Part shown: in pieces, positions 27,213 through 35,276 of the stretch | How positions within the stretch are numbered: the stretch's first letter is position 1 | Layout of the letters: each line of letters starts with the position of its first letter | Origin: Ectobacillus polymachus | Lineage (GTDB): Bacteria > Bacillota > Bacilli > Bacillales > Bacillaceae_G | Reading direction: 5' to 3' | Assembly: GCF_048159605.1 (NCBI RefSeq) | Contig: NZ_JBLREB010000002.1 | Coordinates: 186,001 to 250,000, forward strand | Length of the DNA stretch: 64,000 nucleotides | Notes under the pieces: model-generated | Database searches by the model: none | Seen by the model: only the letters and a program-made list of their open reading frames with translations | What the model was told of the DNA's origin: nothing | Position numbers and translations under genes: made by a program

Positions 27213-28046
27213 ATGAGAAAACAGCTTATTGCTTATTTAATTCTATTGGTAATTGGTGCGCAAATGATGGCGCATTTTGGATATACGAAGGCACAGGCAA
27301 GTGTTATTCCAAAGGATGCGATCAGGCTTCGCATTTTAGCAAATAGTGATAGTGAAGCGGATCAAGCGTTAAAACGGAAGGTACGCGATCGTGTGAAGGA
27401 GCAAATCGATACGTGGGTTGCCGATTTACATTCGGTGGATGATGCTCGTACAATCATTCAAAGCCGTATTCCGCAGCTGAAGCAAACCGTAGCGAAGGTA
27501 TTGCAGGAAGAGCACAGCAACCAACAGTATAAGGTGGAGTTTGGCAAGAATATCGCTTTTCCTACAAAGGTGTATGGCAATTTCGTTTATCCAGCTGGCG
27601 ATTATGAGGCGGTTCTTGTTACGTTAGGAAAAGGTGAAGGTGCCAATTGGTGGTGCGTTCTATTCCCTCCACTATGTTTCCTTGACTTTGGAACGGGTAC
27701 AGCTATTCAGAAGGAAGCAGCAAAGGCAGCAGAGCAGCCAGATAGTAAGCAAGACGTAACGACAGCTAGCCTGAAAGTAGAGGATAAAGGAAACGGAAAT
27801 CAAGATGGTCAGGTAGTTCAAACGAAGTCTGTGGATAAGCCTGCAAGTATACATAGTAAGCAGGTTCATACAACGGTAAAAGAACAACGTGTGCATAAAG
27901 AAGAGCAGCTTGTTCCGAACGATGAGAAGGCTCAGGTTGATAACACTGCGCAGCCACCGTCTATAAAAGTCGAAGATGCTCCTGAAAAAAAAGTAGAAGT
28001 AAAATTTTTCATCGTAGACGCGATTCATTCTTTATTCTCTAAATAA
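27213..28046 (+). CDS. spoIIR: Stage II sporulation signalling protein SpoIIR
   Basis: Made in the forespore and secreted to the intermembrane space, where it triggers SpoIIGA to process pro-sigma-E in the mother cell. An N-terminal hydrophobic segment (LIAYLILLVIGAQMMAHF) acts as signal or anchor. The conserved core includes IRLRILANSDSEADQ, FPTKVYGNFVYPAGDYEAVL and ANWWCVLFPPLCFLD. A Gln/Lys-rich, low-complexity stretch of about 90 residues precedes the conserved end VKFFIVDAIHSLFSK, so this protein is longer (277) than B. subtilis SpoIIR. The ATG at 27213 is chosen; a GTG at 27204 is possible. Confidence 0.93.
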   Translation: MRKQLIAYLILLVIGAQMMAHFGYTKAQASVIPKDAIRLRILANSDSEADQALKRKVRDRVKEQIDTWVADLHSVDDARTIIQSRIPQLKQTVAKVLQEEHSNQQYKVEFGKNIAFPTKVYGNFVYPAGDYEAVLVTLGKGEGANWWCVLFPPLCFLDFGTGTAIQKEAAKAAEQPDSKQDVTTASLKVEDKGNGNQDGQVVQTKSVDKPASIHSKQVHTTVKEQRVHKEEQLVPNDEKAQVDNTAQPPSIKVEDAPEKKVEVKFFIVDAIHSLFSK

Positions 28047-28059
28047 GTTCTGCTACTCT

Positions 28060-28089
28060 CACCTCCTTCATAAGTTAGAGAAGGAGGTG
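28060..28089 (+). promoter_or_regulatory. Hairpin sequestering the ywlB ribosome site
   Basis: CACCTCCTTC (28060-28069) is perfectly complementary to GAAGGAGGTG (28080-28089), the Shine-Dalgarno sequence of ywlB, with a 10-base loop. The stem begins 14 bases after the spoIIR stop codon. Ribosomes ending spoIIR translation could open it, giving translational coupling. Confidence 0.7.
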
Positions 28090-28095
28090 AATGCC

Positions 28096-28539
28096 ATGCG
28101 TTTTGCGACGGAGCATGATCTGCAGCGGCTTCTCGCTTTTTTAGGACAGGCCGGCGTTAGTACGGAAAACGTAGATACGCTATTTTCACAGTTTATGATT
28201 GAGGAAGATGAACAGGGGCAGATGAAGGTGGCCATCGGCTATGAGAGAGCAGGTGAGGAAGCCTTGCTTCGTTCGTTAGTACTTTCTCAAAGAATGAATC
28301 CGCTGGACATACTCGAATTTCTGCAAACATTTCTGGGGCGCCTGAAAATGAGAGGAATTACAAATGTTTATGTACTAGCTAAGCATAAGGATTTGCCACT
28401 TTTCCACATGTTTGGCTTTGAAGCTGTGGAAAAGGTTCCGAAGCAAATTACTGATATACCTCATTTTCAAAGGAATGTAAGGAATGATTGTATTGTTTTG
28501 AATTGTCAGCTATTCACAAAGTTATCCACTATTTTATAA
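28096..28539 (+). CDS. ywlB: GNAT-like N-acetyltransferase YwlB
   Basis: A 147-residue protein occupying the ywlB position after spoIIR. It resembles small GNAT acetyltransferases, with a C-terminal segment HKDLPLFHMFGFEAVEKVPK of the type that follows the acetyl-CoA site. The usual Q/RxxGxG/A loop is not clear, so catalytic activity is uncertain. The ATG at 28096 is chosen, eight bases after AAGGAGGTGA. A GTG inside that ribosome site is not credible. The ribosome site is buried in the hairpin at 28060-28089. Confidence 0.75.
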   Translation: MRFATEHDLQRLLAFLGQAGVSTENVDTLFSQFMIEEDEQGQMKVAIGYERAGEEALLRSLVLSQRMNPLDILEFLQTFLGRLKMRGITNVYVLAKHKDLPLFHMFGFEAVEKVPKQITDIPHFQRNVRNDCIVLNCQLFTKLSTIL

Positions 28540-28644
28540 GGGTTATTCACATTCTGTGGATAAACCCTATTTGTATAGATCGTTTTTTTCGTAGTAAACT
28601 AGACAAATAACGATGTTCTCACAAGGAAAAGGACGTGGTAAGGA

Positions 28645-29679
28645 ATGGAAACGAAGCTTTGGACTGTGGATAAAAATGTTGAAAACGATGGTACATATCC
28701 ACAATTACAGGAAGCCGCAAATCTTCTACAGCAAGGAGAAGTGGTAGCTTTTCCGACGGAAACGGTATATGGCCTCGGAGCAGATGCTATGAAAAACGAG
28801 GCAGTTCGAAAAATCTTTGAAGCAAAGGGAAGACCGAGCGACAATCCACTAATTGTCCACATTGCAGATGCAGAGCAGCTTACACCGATCGTATCCTCGA
28901 TCTCCCCGCTTGCCCATGTGCTGATGGAGACATTTTGGCCAGGTCCGCTTACTCTCATCTTCCCAAGCTCGGACCGCGTGGCAACGCGAGTGACCGCAGG
29001 ACTGAACACGGTTGCTGTGCGCATGCCTGATCATCCCGTTGCCCGTGCGCTTCTGAAGATGGCGAATGTTCCGGTGGCAGCACCGAGCGCAAATGTATCG
29101 GGACGCCCGAGCCCAACGCTAGCTTCACATGTATATGCCGATTTAAATGGGAAAATCGCCGGCATTGTGGACGGCGGAGCTACCGGAGTAGGGGTTGAAT
29201 CGACTGTACTGGACATCACGAGCGAAGTACCTACGATATTACGCCCAGGCGGTGTGACGAAGGAGCAATTGGAGGCAGTGATCGGACCAGTAGAGCTTGA
29301 TAAAGGCTTACAGGATGAATCGCTAAAACCGAAAGCACCTGGTATGAAATATAAGCATTATGCGCCGAAAGCTCCCCTTACAATCGTAGAAGGTTCGCCC
29401 AGCTATATAGAGCAGCTGGCATCGCAGCAACAAGGTAAGAAAGTAGGGATTTTAACAACTGAGGAAAATGCCGACTTCTACCGGGCAGACTATGTGCTTG
29501 CTTGCGGAAAACGAGCAGATCTTGCAACAGTAGCAGCGCATTTATATGATACGCTGCGCCAATTTGATGAAGTAGACGTGGACGTCATTTATAGTGAATC
29601 CTTTCCAAAGGAAGGGATGGGAATCGCTATTATGAATCGTCTTGTGAAGGCAGCTGGACATCAAATCATCGTGGAATAG
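28645..29679 (+). CDS. ywlC: L-threonylcarbamoyladenylate synthase (Sua5/YwlC)
   Basis: Makes threonylcarbamoyl-AMP from threonine, bicarbonate and ATP, the first step of the t6A37 modification of ANN-decoding tRNAs. The YrdC domain (about residues 20-205) has PTETVYGLGADA, KGRPSDNPLIVHI and PSANVSGRPSPT. A linker with PGMKYKHYAPKAPL leads to the C-terminal Sua5 domain. At 344 residues it is the long Sua5 form. The ATG follows AAAAGGACGTGG. The upstream spacer holds an imperfect hairpin (GGGTTATTCAC / GTGGATAAACCC). Confidence 0.93.
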   Translation: METKLWTVDKNVENDGTYPQLQEAANLLQQGEVVAFPTETVYGLGADAMKNEAVRKIFEAKGRPSDNPLIVHIADAEQLTPIVSSISPLAHVLMETFWPGPLTLIFPSSDRVATRVTAGLNTVAVRMPDHPVARALLKMANVPVAAPSANVSGRPSPTLASHVYADLNGKIAGIVDGGATGVGVESTVLDITSEVPTILRPGGVTKEQLEAVIGPVELDKGLQDESLKPKAPGMKYKHYAPKAPLTIVEGSPSYIEQLASQQQGKKVGILTTEENADFYRADYVLACGKRADLATVAAHLYDTLRQFDEVDVDVIYSESFPKEGMGIAIMNRLVKAAGHQIIVE

Positions 29680-29710
29680 AGTGAAATGATTTAAGTAAAA
29701 ATAACTTCTA

Positions 29711-29764
29711 TCCTTCTTTGGACGTGCATATGTTTAAGTAGCAAGTCCAAGGAGGGAACATATG
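29711..29764 (+). promoter_or_regulatory. Switch-like leader of mntP
   Basis: TCCTTCTTTGGAC (29711-29723) pairs over 13 positions, two of them G-U, with GTCCAAGGAGGGA (29745-29757), which contains the ribosome site. An alternative stem forms between CATATGTT (29727-29734) in its loop and AACATATG (29757-29764), which includes the start codon. Either would block initiation. The known manganese riboswitch yybP-ykoY is not recognisable in this short region. Regulatory function is inference. Confidence 0.5.
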
Positions 29765-30325
29765 GACATTGGACATATCATCGGAGAGCTCGTAACCCTA
29801 AGCTTTATGGCAGTAGCCCTTGGGCTAGATACCTTTTCCGTTAGTCTAGGAATGGGGATGATCGGGCTCAAACGGAGGCAAATCTTTAACATAGGTATGA
29901 TCATTGGTGTATTTCACTTCATTATGCCTCTTCTAGGGATTGGTCTCGGCCGTATCCTTTCGGAAAAGTTTGGATCGCTGGCTACGATTGTTGGAGGCGT
30001 GGTTTTGCTCGGACTTGGCTTTCACATCGTATACTCTTCCTTAATTAGAGGGAATGAGAAACGATCCGCACCAACATCGGGTCTCGGCCTATGTTTATTT
30101 GCCTTTGGCGTCAGCTTAGACAGTTTTTCAGTCGGCTTAAGTCTTGGCATATTTGGAGCGCGAACGTGGGCAACGATTGTCATTTTTGGACTCGTCAGCG
30201 CGCTTCTTACTTGGACAGGGCTCATTCTCGGCCGTCACGTAGAGAAAGTGTTCGGAACCTACGGCGAAGTACTTGGCGGAATGATCCTGATTGGCTTTGG
30301 CTTAAAGCTATTATTTCCTTTATGA
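29762..30325 (+). CDS. mntP: Manganese efflux pump MntP
   Basis: A 187-residue membrane protein of six helices that exports Mn2+. Two related halves carry the conserved acidic motifs GLDTFSVSLGMG near the N terminus and GVSLDSFSVGLSLG in the middle, whose aspartates line the transport path. Position after ywlC matches ywlD of B. subtilis. The ATG follows AAGGAGGG. Its ribosome site and start codon fall in the alternative hairpins at 29711-29764. Confidence 0.93.
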   Translation: MDIGHIIGELVTLSFMAVALGLDTFSVSLGMGMIGLKRRQIFNIGMIIGVFHFIMPLLGIGLGRILSEKFGSLATIVGGVVLLGLGFHIVYSSLIRGNEKRSAPTSGLGLCLFAFGVSLDSFSVGLSLGIFGARTWATIVIFGLVSALLTWTGLILGRHVEKVFGTYGEVLGGMILIGFGLKLLFPL

Positions 30326-30360
30326 AAAAAAGCGAAGGGACGGCTTCGCTTTTTTATCAT
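30326..30360 (+). terminator. Terminator after mntP
   Basis: AAAAAAGCGAAG / CTTCGCTTTTTT with a 6-base loop, starting right after the stop codon. It has A and T runs on both sides and could act in both directions. Confidence 0.92.
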
Positions 30361-30447
30361 TTCACGACAGAAGACTCTCACTTCAAGGAATATGAAGGGC
30401 GTAGCCCAATAAGAATTCGTTGGCAAATCGTAACCGAATCAAATAAA

Positions 30448-30477
30448 AAACAAGCACGGCCGAAGCCGTGCTTGTTT
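30448..30477 (-). terminator. Terminator of the DoxX gene
   Basis: A 13-bp perfect stem AAACAAGCACGGC / GCCGTGCTTGTTT with a 4-base loop. On the minus strand it runs into TTTTTTATTTG, 16 bases after the DoxX stop codon. Confidence 0.92.
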
Positions 30478-30493
30478 CATTTTCGGGTGTTAC

Positions 30494-30877
30494 TTATAGA
30501 ACGTAAGCACCAGGTCCAACTAAAGCAACACCAACTGCTACTGCAATTAAAACAAGATTGTATTCAAATCCGTTTGCTGTAACCCATAAACCATTTTTAC
30601 CATGTACGGTAGCGATTGCTATAACCATCGTTACGACAATAAGAAGTGCTCCTACCCAAGTAAGTACACCAGCAGCGAAAAGAAGTCCTCCTACAAGCTC
30701 AGAAGCTCCGGCCATAAATGCCATAAATACGCCAGGCTTCATTCCGATTGATTCTAACCAGCCACCTGTACCTTTCAAGCCGTAGCCGCCAAACCAACCG
30801 AATAATTTTTGTGCCCCGTGACCAACGAATAAAAGTCCAATGATTAAACGAATAATTAAAAGTCCTAAGTCCATCAT
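30494..30877 (-). CDS. DoxX family membrane protein
   Basis: A 127-residue integral membrane protein with about four helices. The signature GLLFVGHGAQKLFGWFGGYG and the segment GASELVGGLLFAAGVLTWVG place it in the DoxX family. Bacillus members such as CatD are linked to thiol or quinone stress, but the biochemical role here is unknown. The ribosome site GGAGG lies about ten bases before the first of two adjacent ATGs. It is a single-gene transcript with its own promoter and terminator. Confidence 0.85.
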   Translation of the reverse strand: MMDLGLLIIRLIIGLLFVGHGAQKLFGWFGGYGLKGTGGWLESIGMKPGVFMAFMAGASELVGGLLFAAGVLTWVGALLIVVTMVIAIATVHGKNGLWVTANGFEYNLVLIAVAVGVALVGPGAYVL

Positions 30878-30925
30878 AATAGTAATTCCTCCTAATAAAA
30901 TTTATTTACTTACTTTACATAAGCT

Positions 30926-30954
30926 ATAGTATATCAGTAACTTACTTTTGTCAA
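30926..30954 (-). promoter_or_regulatory. DoxX promoter with AAGTAAGT repeats
   Basis: On the minus strand TTGACA (30949-30954), 17-bp spacer and TACTAT (30926-30931). The spacer holds AAGTAAGTTACT and a second AAGTAAGT lies just downstream of the -10. Such TAAGT repeats suggest an operator for a DUF24/HxlR or MarR regulator, a type known to control doxX-like genes. The regulator is not in this window. Confidence 0.6.
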
Positions 30955-30982
30955 GCTACTTATATAAAATCCGGGAGATAAA

Positions 30983-31012
30983 CATAAAAAACTTCCCGAT
31001 TTCGGGAAGTTT
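30983..31012 (-). terminator. Terminator of the sigma-54 activator gene
   Basis: AAACTTCCCGA / TCGGGAAGTTT with a 2-base loop. On the minus strand a T run (TTTTTTATG) follows. The repeat at 31020-31146 lies between it and the stop codon. Confidence 0.88.
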
Positions 31013-31019
31013 CACTTTA

Positions 31020-31146
31020 ATTGTCCAGCTCCAGCGCCTAGCCCCTCGAGGTCAAATAACCCCGAACATATGAAGTCAAAGAACGACTTCCTATGTTCGA
31101 GAACATTTGCTTGTCGGGGCTGACCAAGGCGCTTGCGCTTTTCTTA
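31020..31146 (-). repeat. Structured intergenic repeat, copy 2
   Basis: A 127-bp element related to 16671-16799 and in the same orientation. It too begins at a stop codon (31144-31146) with TAAGAAAAGCGCAAGCGCC. The inner stem here is CGAACATA / TATGTTCG next to GAAGTC / GACTTC, which replaces the GGCC-containing stem of copy 1. Paired positions have changed together, which suggests that the RNA or cruciform structure is what is conserved. Confidence 0.8.
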
Positions 31147-32535
31147 GGTTAGATCCTTATATTTTTTAAGTTTGCGTACGACAGAGGGCTGGCTAATGCC
31201 CAGAAACTTAGCCATTTCATACGTTGATGTGCATTGTTTATAGGCTTTCAAAATCATCTGTTGTTCCACTTTTTCTAAGACCGTCTTTAGATCGTGTTCT
31301 TCATAAAATGGTTCCTCCATGACAAGGGGAGTTTCTTTTCTCTCAGTCGATCTATTCCCGACCATGAAAGGAGGTAGGGAGTGCGGATAAATGGTCGATT
31401 CCTCGGTTGTTAAAACGAGTCGTTCTACTAAATTCTCTAATTCTCGAACATTGCCAGGCCAGCTGTATTGAATCAGAATTTCATAGGTAGATGAATGGAA
31501 TGTTTTTAACTTTTGGTATTTCGCATTCATTCGATTTAAATAATGATTAAGTAACAAAGTAATATCTTCTTTTCGTTCGCGTAAAGGGGGGAGTAAAATT
31601 GGAATTACATTTAATCGGTAAAATAAATCAAGTCGGAATTTTCCTTCTTCCACCATTTTGTCTAAATTACGATTTGTTGCTGCGACGAGCCGAAAATCGA
31701 TATGATTTTCTTTATTTCCGCCAATTCGCATAAACTTTTTTTCTTGCAGAACTTTTAACAATTTTACTTGGATAGCTAAAGGCAATTCTCCAATCTCATC
31801 TAAAAATAAAGTTCCGTTATGAGCTTGTTCAATCAGCCCTTGCTTCCCATACTTTTGCGCACCTGTAAAAGAGCCAGATTCATAGCCAAACATTTCAGAT
31901 TCAAATAAATTTTCGGGTATGGTACTGCAATTTACTTCAATAAACGGTTCTTTGTGACGGTGACTATGATTGTGCAGGGAACGAGCAAACATACTTTTTC
32001 CGACTCCCGATTCTCCTAATAACAATACAGTTGCACCTGTGTCGGCGACTCGATAAATCGTTTTTAAGATTTGCAGCATTTCTTTACTTCGATAGAGAAT
32101 CCCTTCTTTTCCACGAAGCTCCTCAACCTCTGTTTGGTAGCCTTTTACTTTTCTTTTTAATTGTTCATATTGATCTTGAAGATTACGAATCTCTGTTTGA
32201 TCTTGGGCATAGCTGATTACGCGGATTAACTTCTTATCATCATTGAAAATGGGATAGGCTGTCGACATAATAATTTTCCCGGTCTTCGTATGCTGCATAA
32301 TTTGGATTGCTTTTCGTTCTTTTATTACCATGGCCGTAATGGATGGAGAAAGAATCCCCTCTTCTTGAAGCGTATAAACGGATTTGCCAATATAATTATC
32401 CGTTTTGACCCCATAAACAGCCCAGTGATCAAGATTGGTATACAGAATAACCCCGTTCTCATCGGTAATTGTAATATTGTTATTCGAGGTCTGGATAATC
32501 GTATCTAAAATCGTATCTTCAATTGAAAGATTCAT
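31144..32535 (-). CDS. Sigma-54-dependent activator with PAS domain
   Basis: A 463-residue enhancer-binding protein. Residues about 12-110 form a PAS sensor (ITITDENGVILYTN) and about 115-145 a coiled coil. The AAA+ domain has Walker A GESGVGKS (174-181), the sigma-54 contact loop GSFTGA (221-226) and Walker B GTLFLDEI (241-248). The usual loop sequence is GAFTGA; Ser at the second position occurs in some active members. A Fis-type helix-turn-helix (TYEMAKFLGISQPSVVRKLK) ends the protein. It is divergent from the aminotransferase operon, whose promoter at 32701 is sigma-54 type, so that operon is the probable target. It resembles RocR/GabR-like regulators of amino acid catabolism. Confidence 0.9.
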   Translation of the reverse strand: MNLSIEDTILDTIIQTSNNNITITDENGVILYTNLDHWAVYGVKTDNYIGKSVYTLQEEGILSPSITAMVIKERKAIQIMQHTKTGKIIMSTAYPIFNDDKKLIRVISYAQDQTEIRNLQDQYEQLKRKVKGYQTEVEELRGKEGILYRSKEMLQILKTIYRVADTGATVLLLGESGVGKSMFARSLHNHSHRHKEPFIEVNCSTIPENLFESEMFGYESGSFTGAQKYGKQGLIEQAHNGTLFLDEIGELPLAIQVKLLKVLQEKKFMRIGGNKENHIDFRLVAATNRNLDKMVEEGKFRLDLFYRLNVIPILLPPLRERKEDITLLLNHYLNRMNAKYQKLKTFHSSTYEILIQYSWPGNVRELENLVERLVLTTEESTIYPHSLPPFMVGNRSTERKETPLVMEEPFYEEHDLKTVLEKVEQQMILKAYKQCTSTYEMAKFLGISQPSVVRKLKKYKDLT

Positions 32536-32700
32536 AAGACCCTCCTTTTTCTACTTAACTTGGTAATACATGGAAATGGTTGATTCAAATATAAATCATA
32601 CAAGATGTAATAATCAAGAAAAGAATCAAAATTAATCAATAAATGAATCGTTCTCTAAAAAATGATGGTTAAAATGCTGATTTTTAAACAAATCTATTTT

Positions 32701-32716
32701 TGGCATGAATCTTGCT
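32701..32716 (+). promoter_or_regulatory. Sigma-54 (-24/-12) promoter
   Basis: TGGCATGAATCTTGCT matches the sigma-54 consensus TGGCAC-N5-TTGCW with correct spacing. The start codon is 49 bases downstream. A candidate activator site, TGATT-N8-AATCA, lies at 32581-32598, just over 100 bases upstream, a typical distance for an enhancer. The promoter call is firm; the activator site is a guess. Confidence 0.9.
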
Positions 32717-32764
32717 ATTGAATAGATACAACACAATATTTTTTTTTTAGAAAGGATGGTTTAT

Positions 32765-34090
32765 ATGTTAAAAGATGTAACCTTGGCGAAAGAATTGAGT
32801 GAATTAGATAAGAAACACTTTGTCCATCCAACGTCTTCGATTTCACAGCAGCAGGAGAATGGACCTAGTTTTATTTTCACAGAAGGAAAAGGAATCTATC
32901 TTACTGATATTACTGGAAGAAAAGTCATTGATGGAATGTCATCTTTGTGGAACGTAAATGTAGGACACGGACGAGAAGAGATCGCAAAAGTTGCTTATGA
33001 GCAAATGTCTAAACTGGCGTTTAATTCTTGTTTTTCAACATTTAGCAATGAACCTGCAATTCGATTAGCAACAAAAATCGCCTCCCTTGCACCCGGGGAT
33101 TTAAATGCTGTCTTCTTTACTTCCGGTGGATCCGAATCAAATGATACAGCGATTAAACTTGCTCGTCATTATTGGCTTTTAAAAGGGATGCCAAATCGTC
33201 AAAAAATTATATCCCGTACAAAGTCGTATCATGGTGTAGCGATGGGAGCAACGAGTGCAACTGGATTAAAGCCGTTCCGTGATTTTACGAATTCGCTTGC
33301 ACCTGATTTTTATTATGTAGAGGGTTCCTCTATCGAAGCATTGCGCGGGGCGATCGAGCAAGAAGGACCTGAGACGATTGCAGCTTTTATTGCTGAACCG
33401 GTTCAAGGTGCTGGCGGTGTGAATATCCCAACAGAAAGCTATTTTCAAGAAGTAAGAAAAATATGTGATGAATACGGTATTTTAATGATTGCCGATGAGG
33501 TGATTACTGGATTTGGCAGAACCGGCACGTTTTTTGGTATGGAGCATTATGGCGTTACCCCTGATATGATGAGCTTTGCGAAAGGTGTGACGAGCGGTTA
33601 CGCCCAATTAGGCGGCGTGATTCTATCAGATAAGATTCATAACGATTATATAAAACTGTCAAAGGGTACGTTATTACATGGCTACACATACAGCGGACAT
33701 GCGATGTCCTGCAGCGTCGCTTTAAAAAATATTGAAATCATTGAACGCGAAAATTTAGTTGAAAATTCAAGACTGATGGGTATTGAAATGTTAAATGGCT
33801 TTAAATATCTACAGCGTAAACACCAAATTGTCGGGAATGTAAGGGCACTTGGTCTGATTGGCGGTATGGCAATTGTCAAGGATAAGAATACTGGGGAAGG
33901 GTTTGAAACACAATTAACTCCGAAACTAGTGGAAGAAGCTACGAAACGCGGATTAATTCTTCGAGCTGTCACTTTTGATCAAGATACACTCGTGTTTGCA
34001 CCGCCGTTAATCATTAATAAAAAAGAGATCGAGAGAATGATAGAAATACTGGATGAAGCGATTACAGCAGTTGAACAAGAAGTTTTATAA
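32765..34090 (+). CDS. Class III aminotransferase, omega-amino acid:pyruvate type
   Basis: A 441-residue PLP enzyme. TSGGSESNDTAIKLARHYW binds the cofactor phosphate, IADEVITGFGRTG holds the aspartate that contacts the pyridine nitrogen, and SFAKGVTSGYAQLGG carries the Schiff-base lysine. The overall pattern resembles omega-amino acid-pyruvate transaminases (beta-alanine, GABA, putrescine or taurine with pyruvate). The next gene, alanine dehydrogenase, regenerates pyruvate from the alanine formed, which supports pyruvate as amino acceptor. The ATG at 32765 is chosen, eight bases after AAAGGA. The exact donor is unknown. Confidence 0.85.
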   Translation: MLKDVTLAKELSELDKKHFVHPTSSISQQQENGPSFIFTEGKGIYLTDITGRKVIDGMSSLWNVNVGHGREEIAKVAYEQMSKLAFNSCFSTFSNEPAIRLATKIASLAPGDLNAVFFTSGGSESNDTAIKLARHYWLLKGMPNRQKIISRTKSYHGVAMGATSATGLKPFRDFTNSLAPDFYYVEGSSIEALRGAIEQEGPETIAAFIAEPVQGAGGVNIPTESYFQEVRKICDEYGILMIADEVITGFGRTGTFFGMEHYGVTPDMMSFAKGVTSGYAQLGGVILSDKIHNDYIKLSKGTLLHGYTYSGHAMSCSVALKNIEIIERENLVENSRLMGIEMLNGFKYLQRKHQIVGNVRALGLIGGMAIVKDKNTGEGFETQLTPKLVEEATKRGLILRAVTFDQDTLVFAPPLIINKKEIERMIEILDEAITAVEQEVL

Positions 34091-34120
34091 GGGAACAAAA
34101 AAGATAAGGAGTGAAAAATT

Positions 34121-35254
34121 ATGATTATTGGAGTACCAAAAGAAATCAAAAACAATGAAAATCGTGTAGGTATCACACCAGCTGGGGTTGCAAATTTCGT
34201 GAAAAATGGTCATGAAGTCTGGATTGAATCAGGAGCTGGACTAGGCAGCGGTTTTACAAATCAAAATTATACAGAAGTAGGAGCAACAATTGTTCCTTCC
34301 GCTAAGGAAGCATGGAATGCGGACATGGTCATTAAAGTAAAAGAGCCGTTAGCATCTGAATATAGCTACTTTCGTGAAGGCTTGATTCTTTTTACGTACC
34401 TGCATCTTGCCCCAGAACCAGAATTAACAAAAGCGCTTGTTGAGAATAAGGTTGTTGCGATTGCTTATGAAACGATTCAGCTAGAAAATGGGTCTCTTCC
34501 ATTATTAACACCGATGAGTGAAGTAGCTGGAAGAATGTCTGTCCAAATAGGTGCACAATATTTAGAAAAGCATGAAGGCGGAAAAGGTGTCTTACTTGGA
34601 GGTGTTCCAGGAGTATCCCCAGCTGAGGTTGTTATTGTTGGCGGCGGGATTGTTGGGACGAATGCCGCAAAAATGGCGATGGGCTTAGGCGCAAATGTTA
34701 CGATCTTAGATACAAATATAGATCGTCTTCGTCAGCTTGATGATATGTTCCAAGGAAGATTGAACACACAAATGTCGAACAGCTTTAATCTTGCCGAATC
34801 CGTTAAGAAAGCCGATTTACTAATTGGTGCAGTTTTAATCCCAGGAGCTCGTGCGCCGCGAATTGTTACGGAAGAGATGATTAAAACGATGCAGCCGGGT
34901 TCAGTGGTAGTTGATGTGGCAATCGATCAAGGCGGTTCAATCGAAACAATCGATCATATTACAACACATAGTGAACCAACTTATGAAAAACATGGTGTCG
35001 TTCATTATGCTGTCGCGAATATTCCAGGAGCAGTAGCGCGTACATCAACAATGGCTCTAACGAATGTTACCATTCCATATGGTGTTCAGATTGCTAACAA
35101 AGGCTATCAAAAAGCTGCACGAGAAAACAAGCCATTAGCATACGGAATCAATGTTATAGATGGAAACGTGACATATAAAGCCGTAGCTGAAGCTCATGGC
35201 TATCCATACATTCCAATTGAAAATTTTTTAGCCAAAGAGAGTCTAAACGTATAA
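34121..35254 (+). CDS. ald: Alanine dehydrogenase
   Basis: Oxidises L-alanine to pyruvate and ammonia with NAD. The N terminus MIIGVPKEIKNNENRVGITP, the substrate-binding and catalytic region YLHLAPEPEL and the Rossmann motif GGGIVGTNAAKMAMGLGA are typical. The 377-residue length is usual. It begins 30 bases after the aminotransferase stop with GATAAGGAGTG before the ATG, so it is in the same operon. There it would return the amino-group acceptor pyruvate and release ammonium. A housekeeping ald may exist elsewhere. Confidence 0.94.
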   Translation: MIIGVPKEIKNNENRVGITPAGVANFVKNGHEVWIESGAGLGSGFTNQNYTEVGATIVPSAKEAWNADMVIKVKEPLASEYSYFREGLILFTYLHLAPEPELTKALVENKVVAIAYETIQLENGSLPLLTPMSEVAGRMSVQIGAQYLEKHEGGKGVLLGGVPGVSPAEVVIVGGGIVGTNAAKMAMGLGANVTILDTNIDRLRQLDDMFQGRLNTQMSNSFNLAESVKKADLLIGAVLIPGARAPRIVTEEMIKTMQPGSVVVDVAIDQGGSIETIDHITTHSEPTYEKHGVVHYAVANIPGAVARTSTMALTNVTIPYGVQIANKGYQKAARENKPLAYGINVIDGNVTYKAVAEAHGYPYIPIENFLAKESLNV

Positions 35255-35276
35255 CAAAGGAAACTGGGGGAGAGCA

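Noticed and set aside
29680..29761. yybP-ykoY manganese riboswitch before mntP
   Set aside because: The region is too short and lacks the conserved internal loops of that riboswitch.
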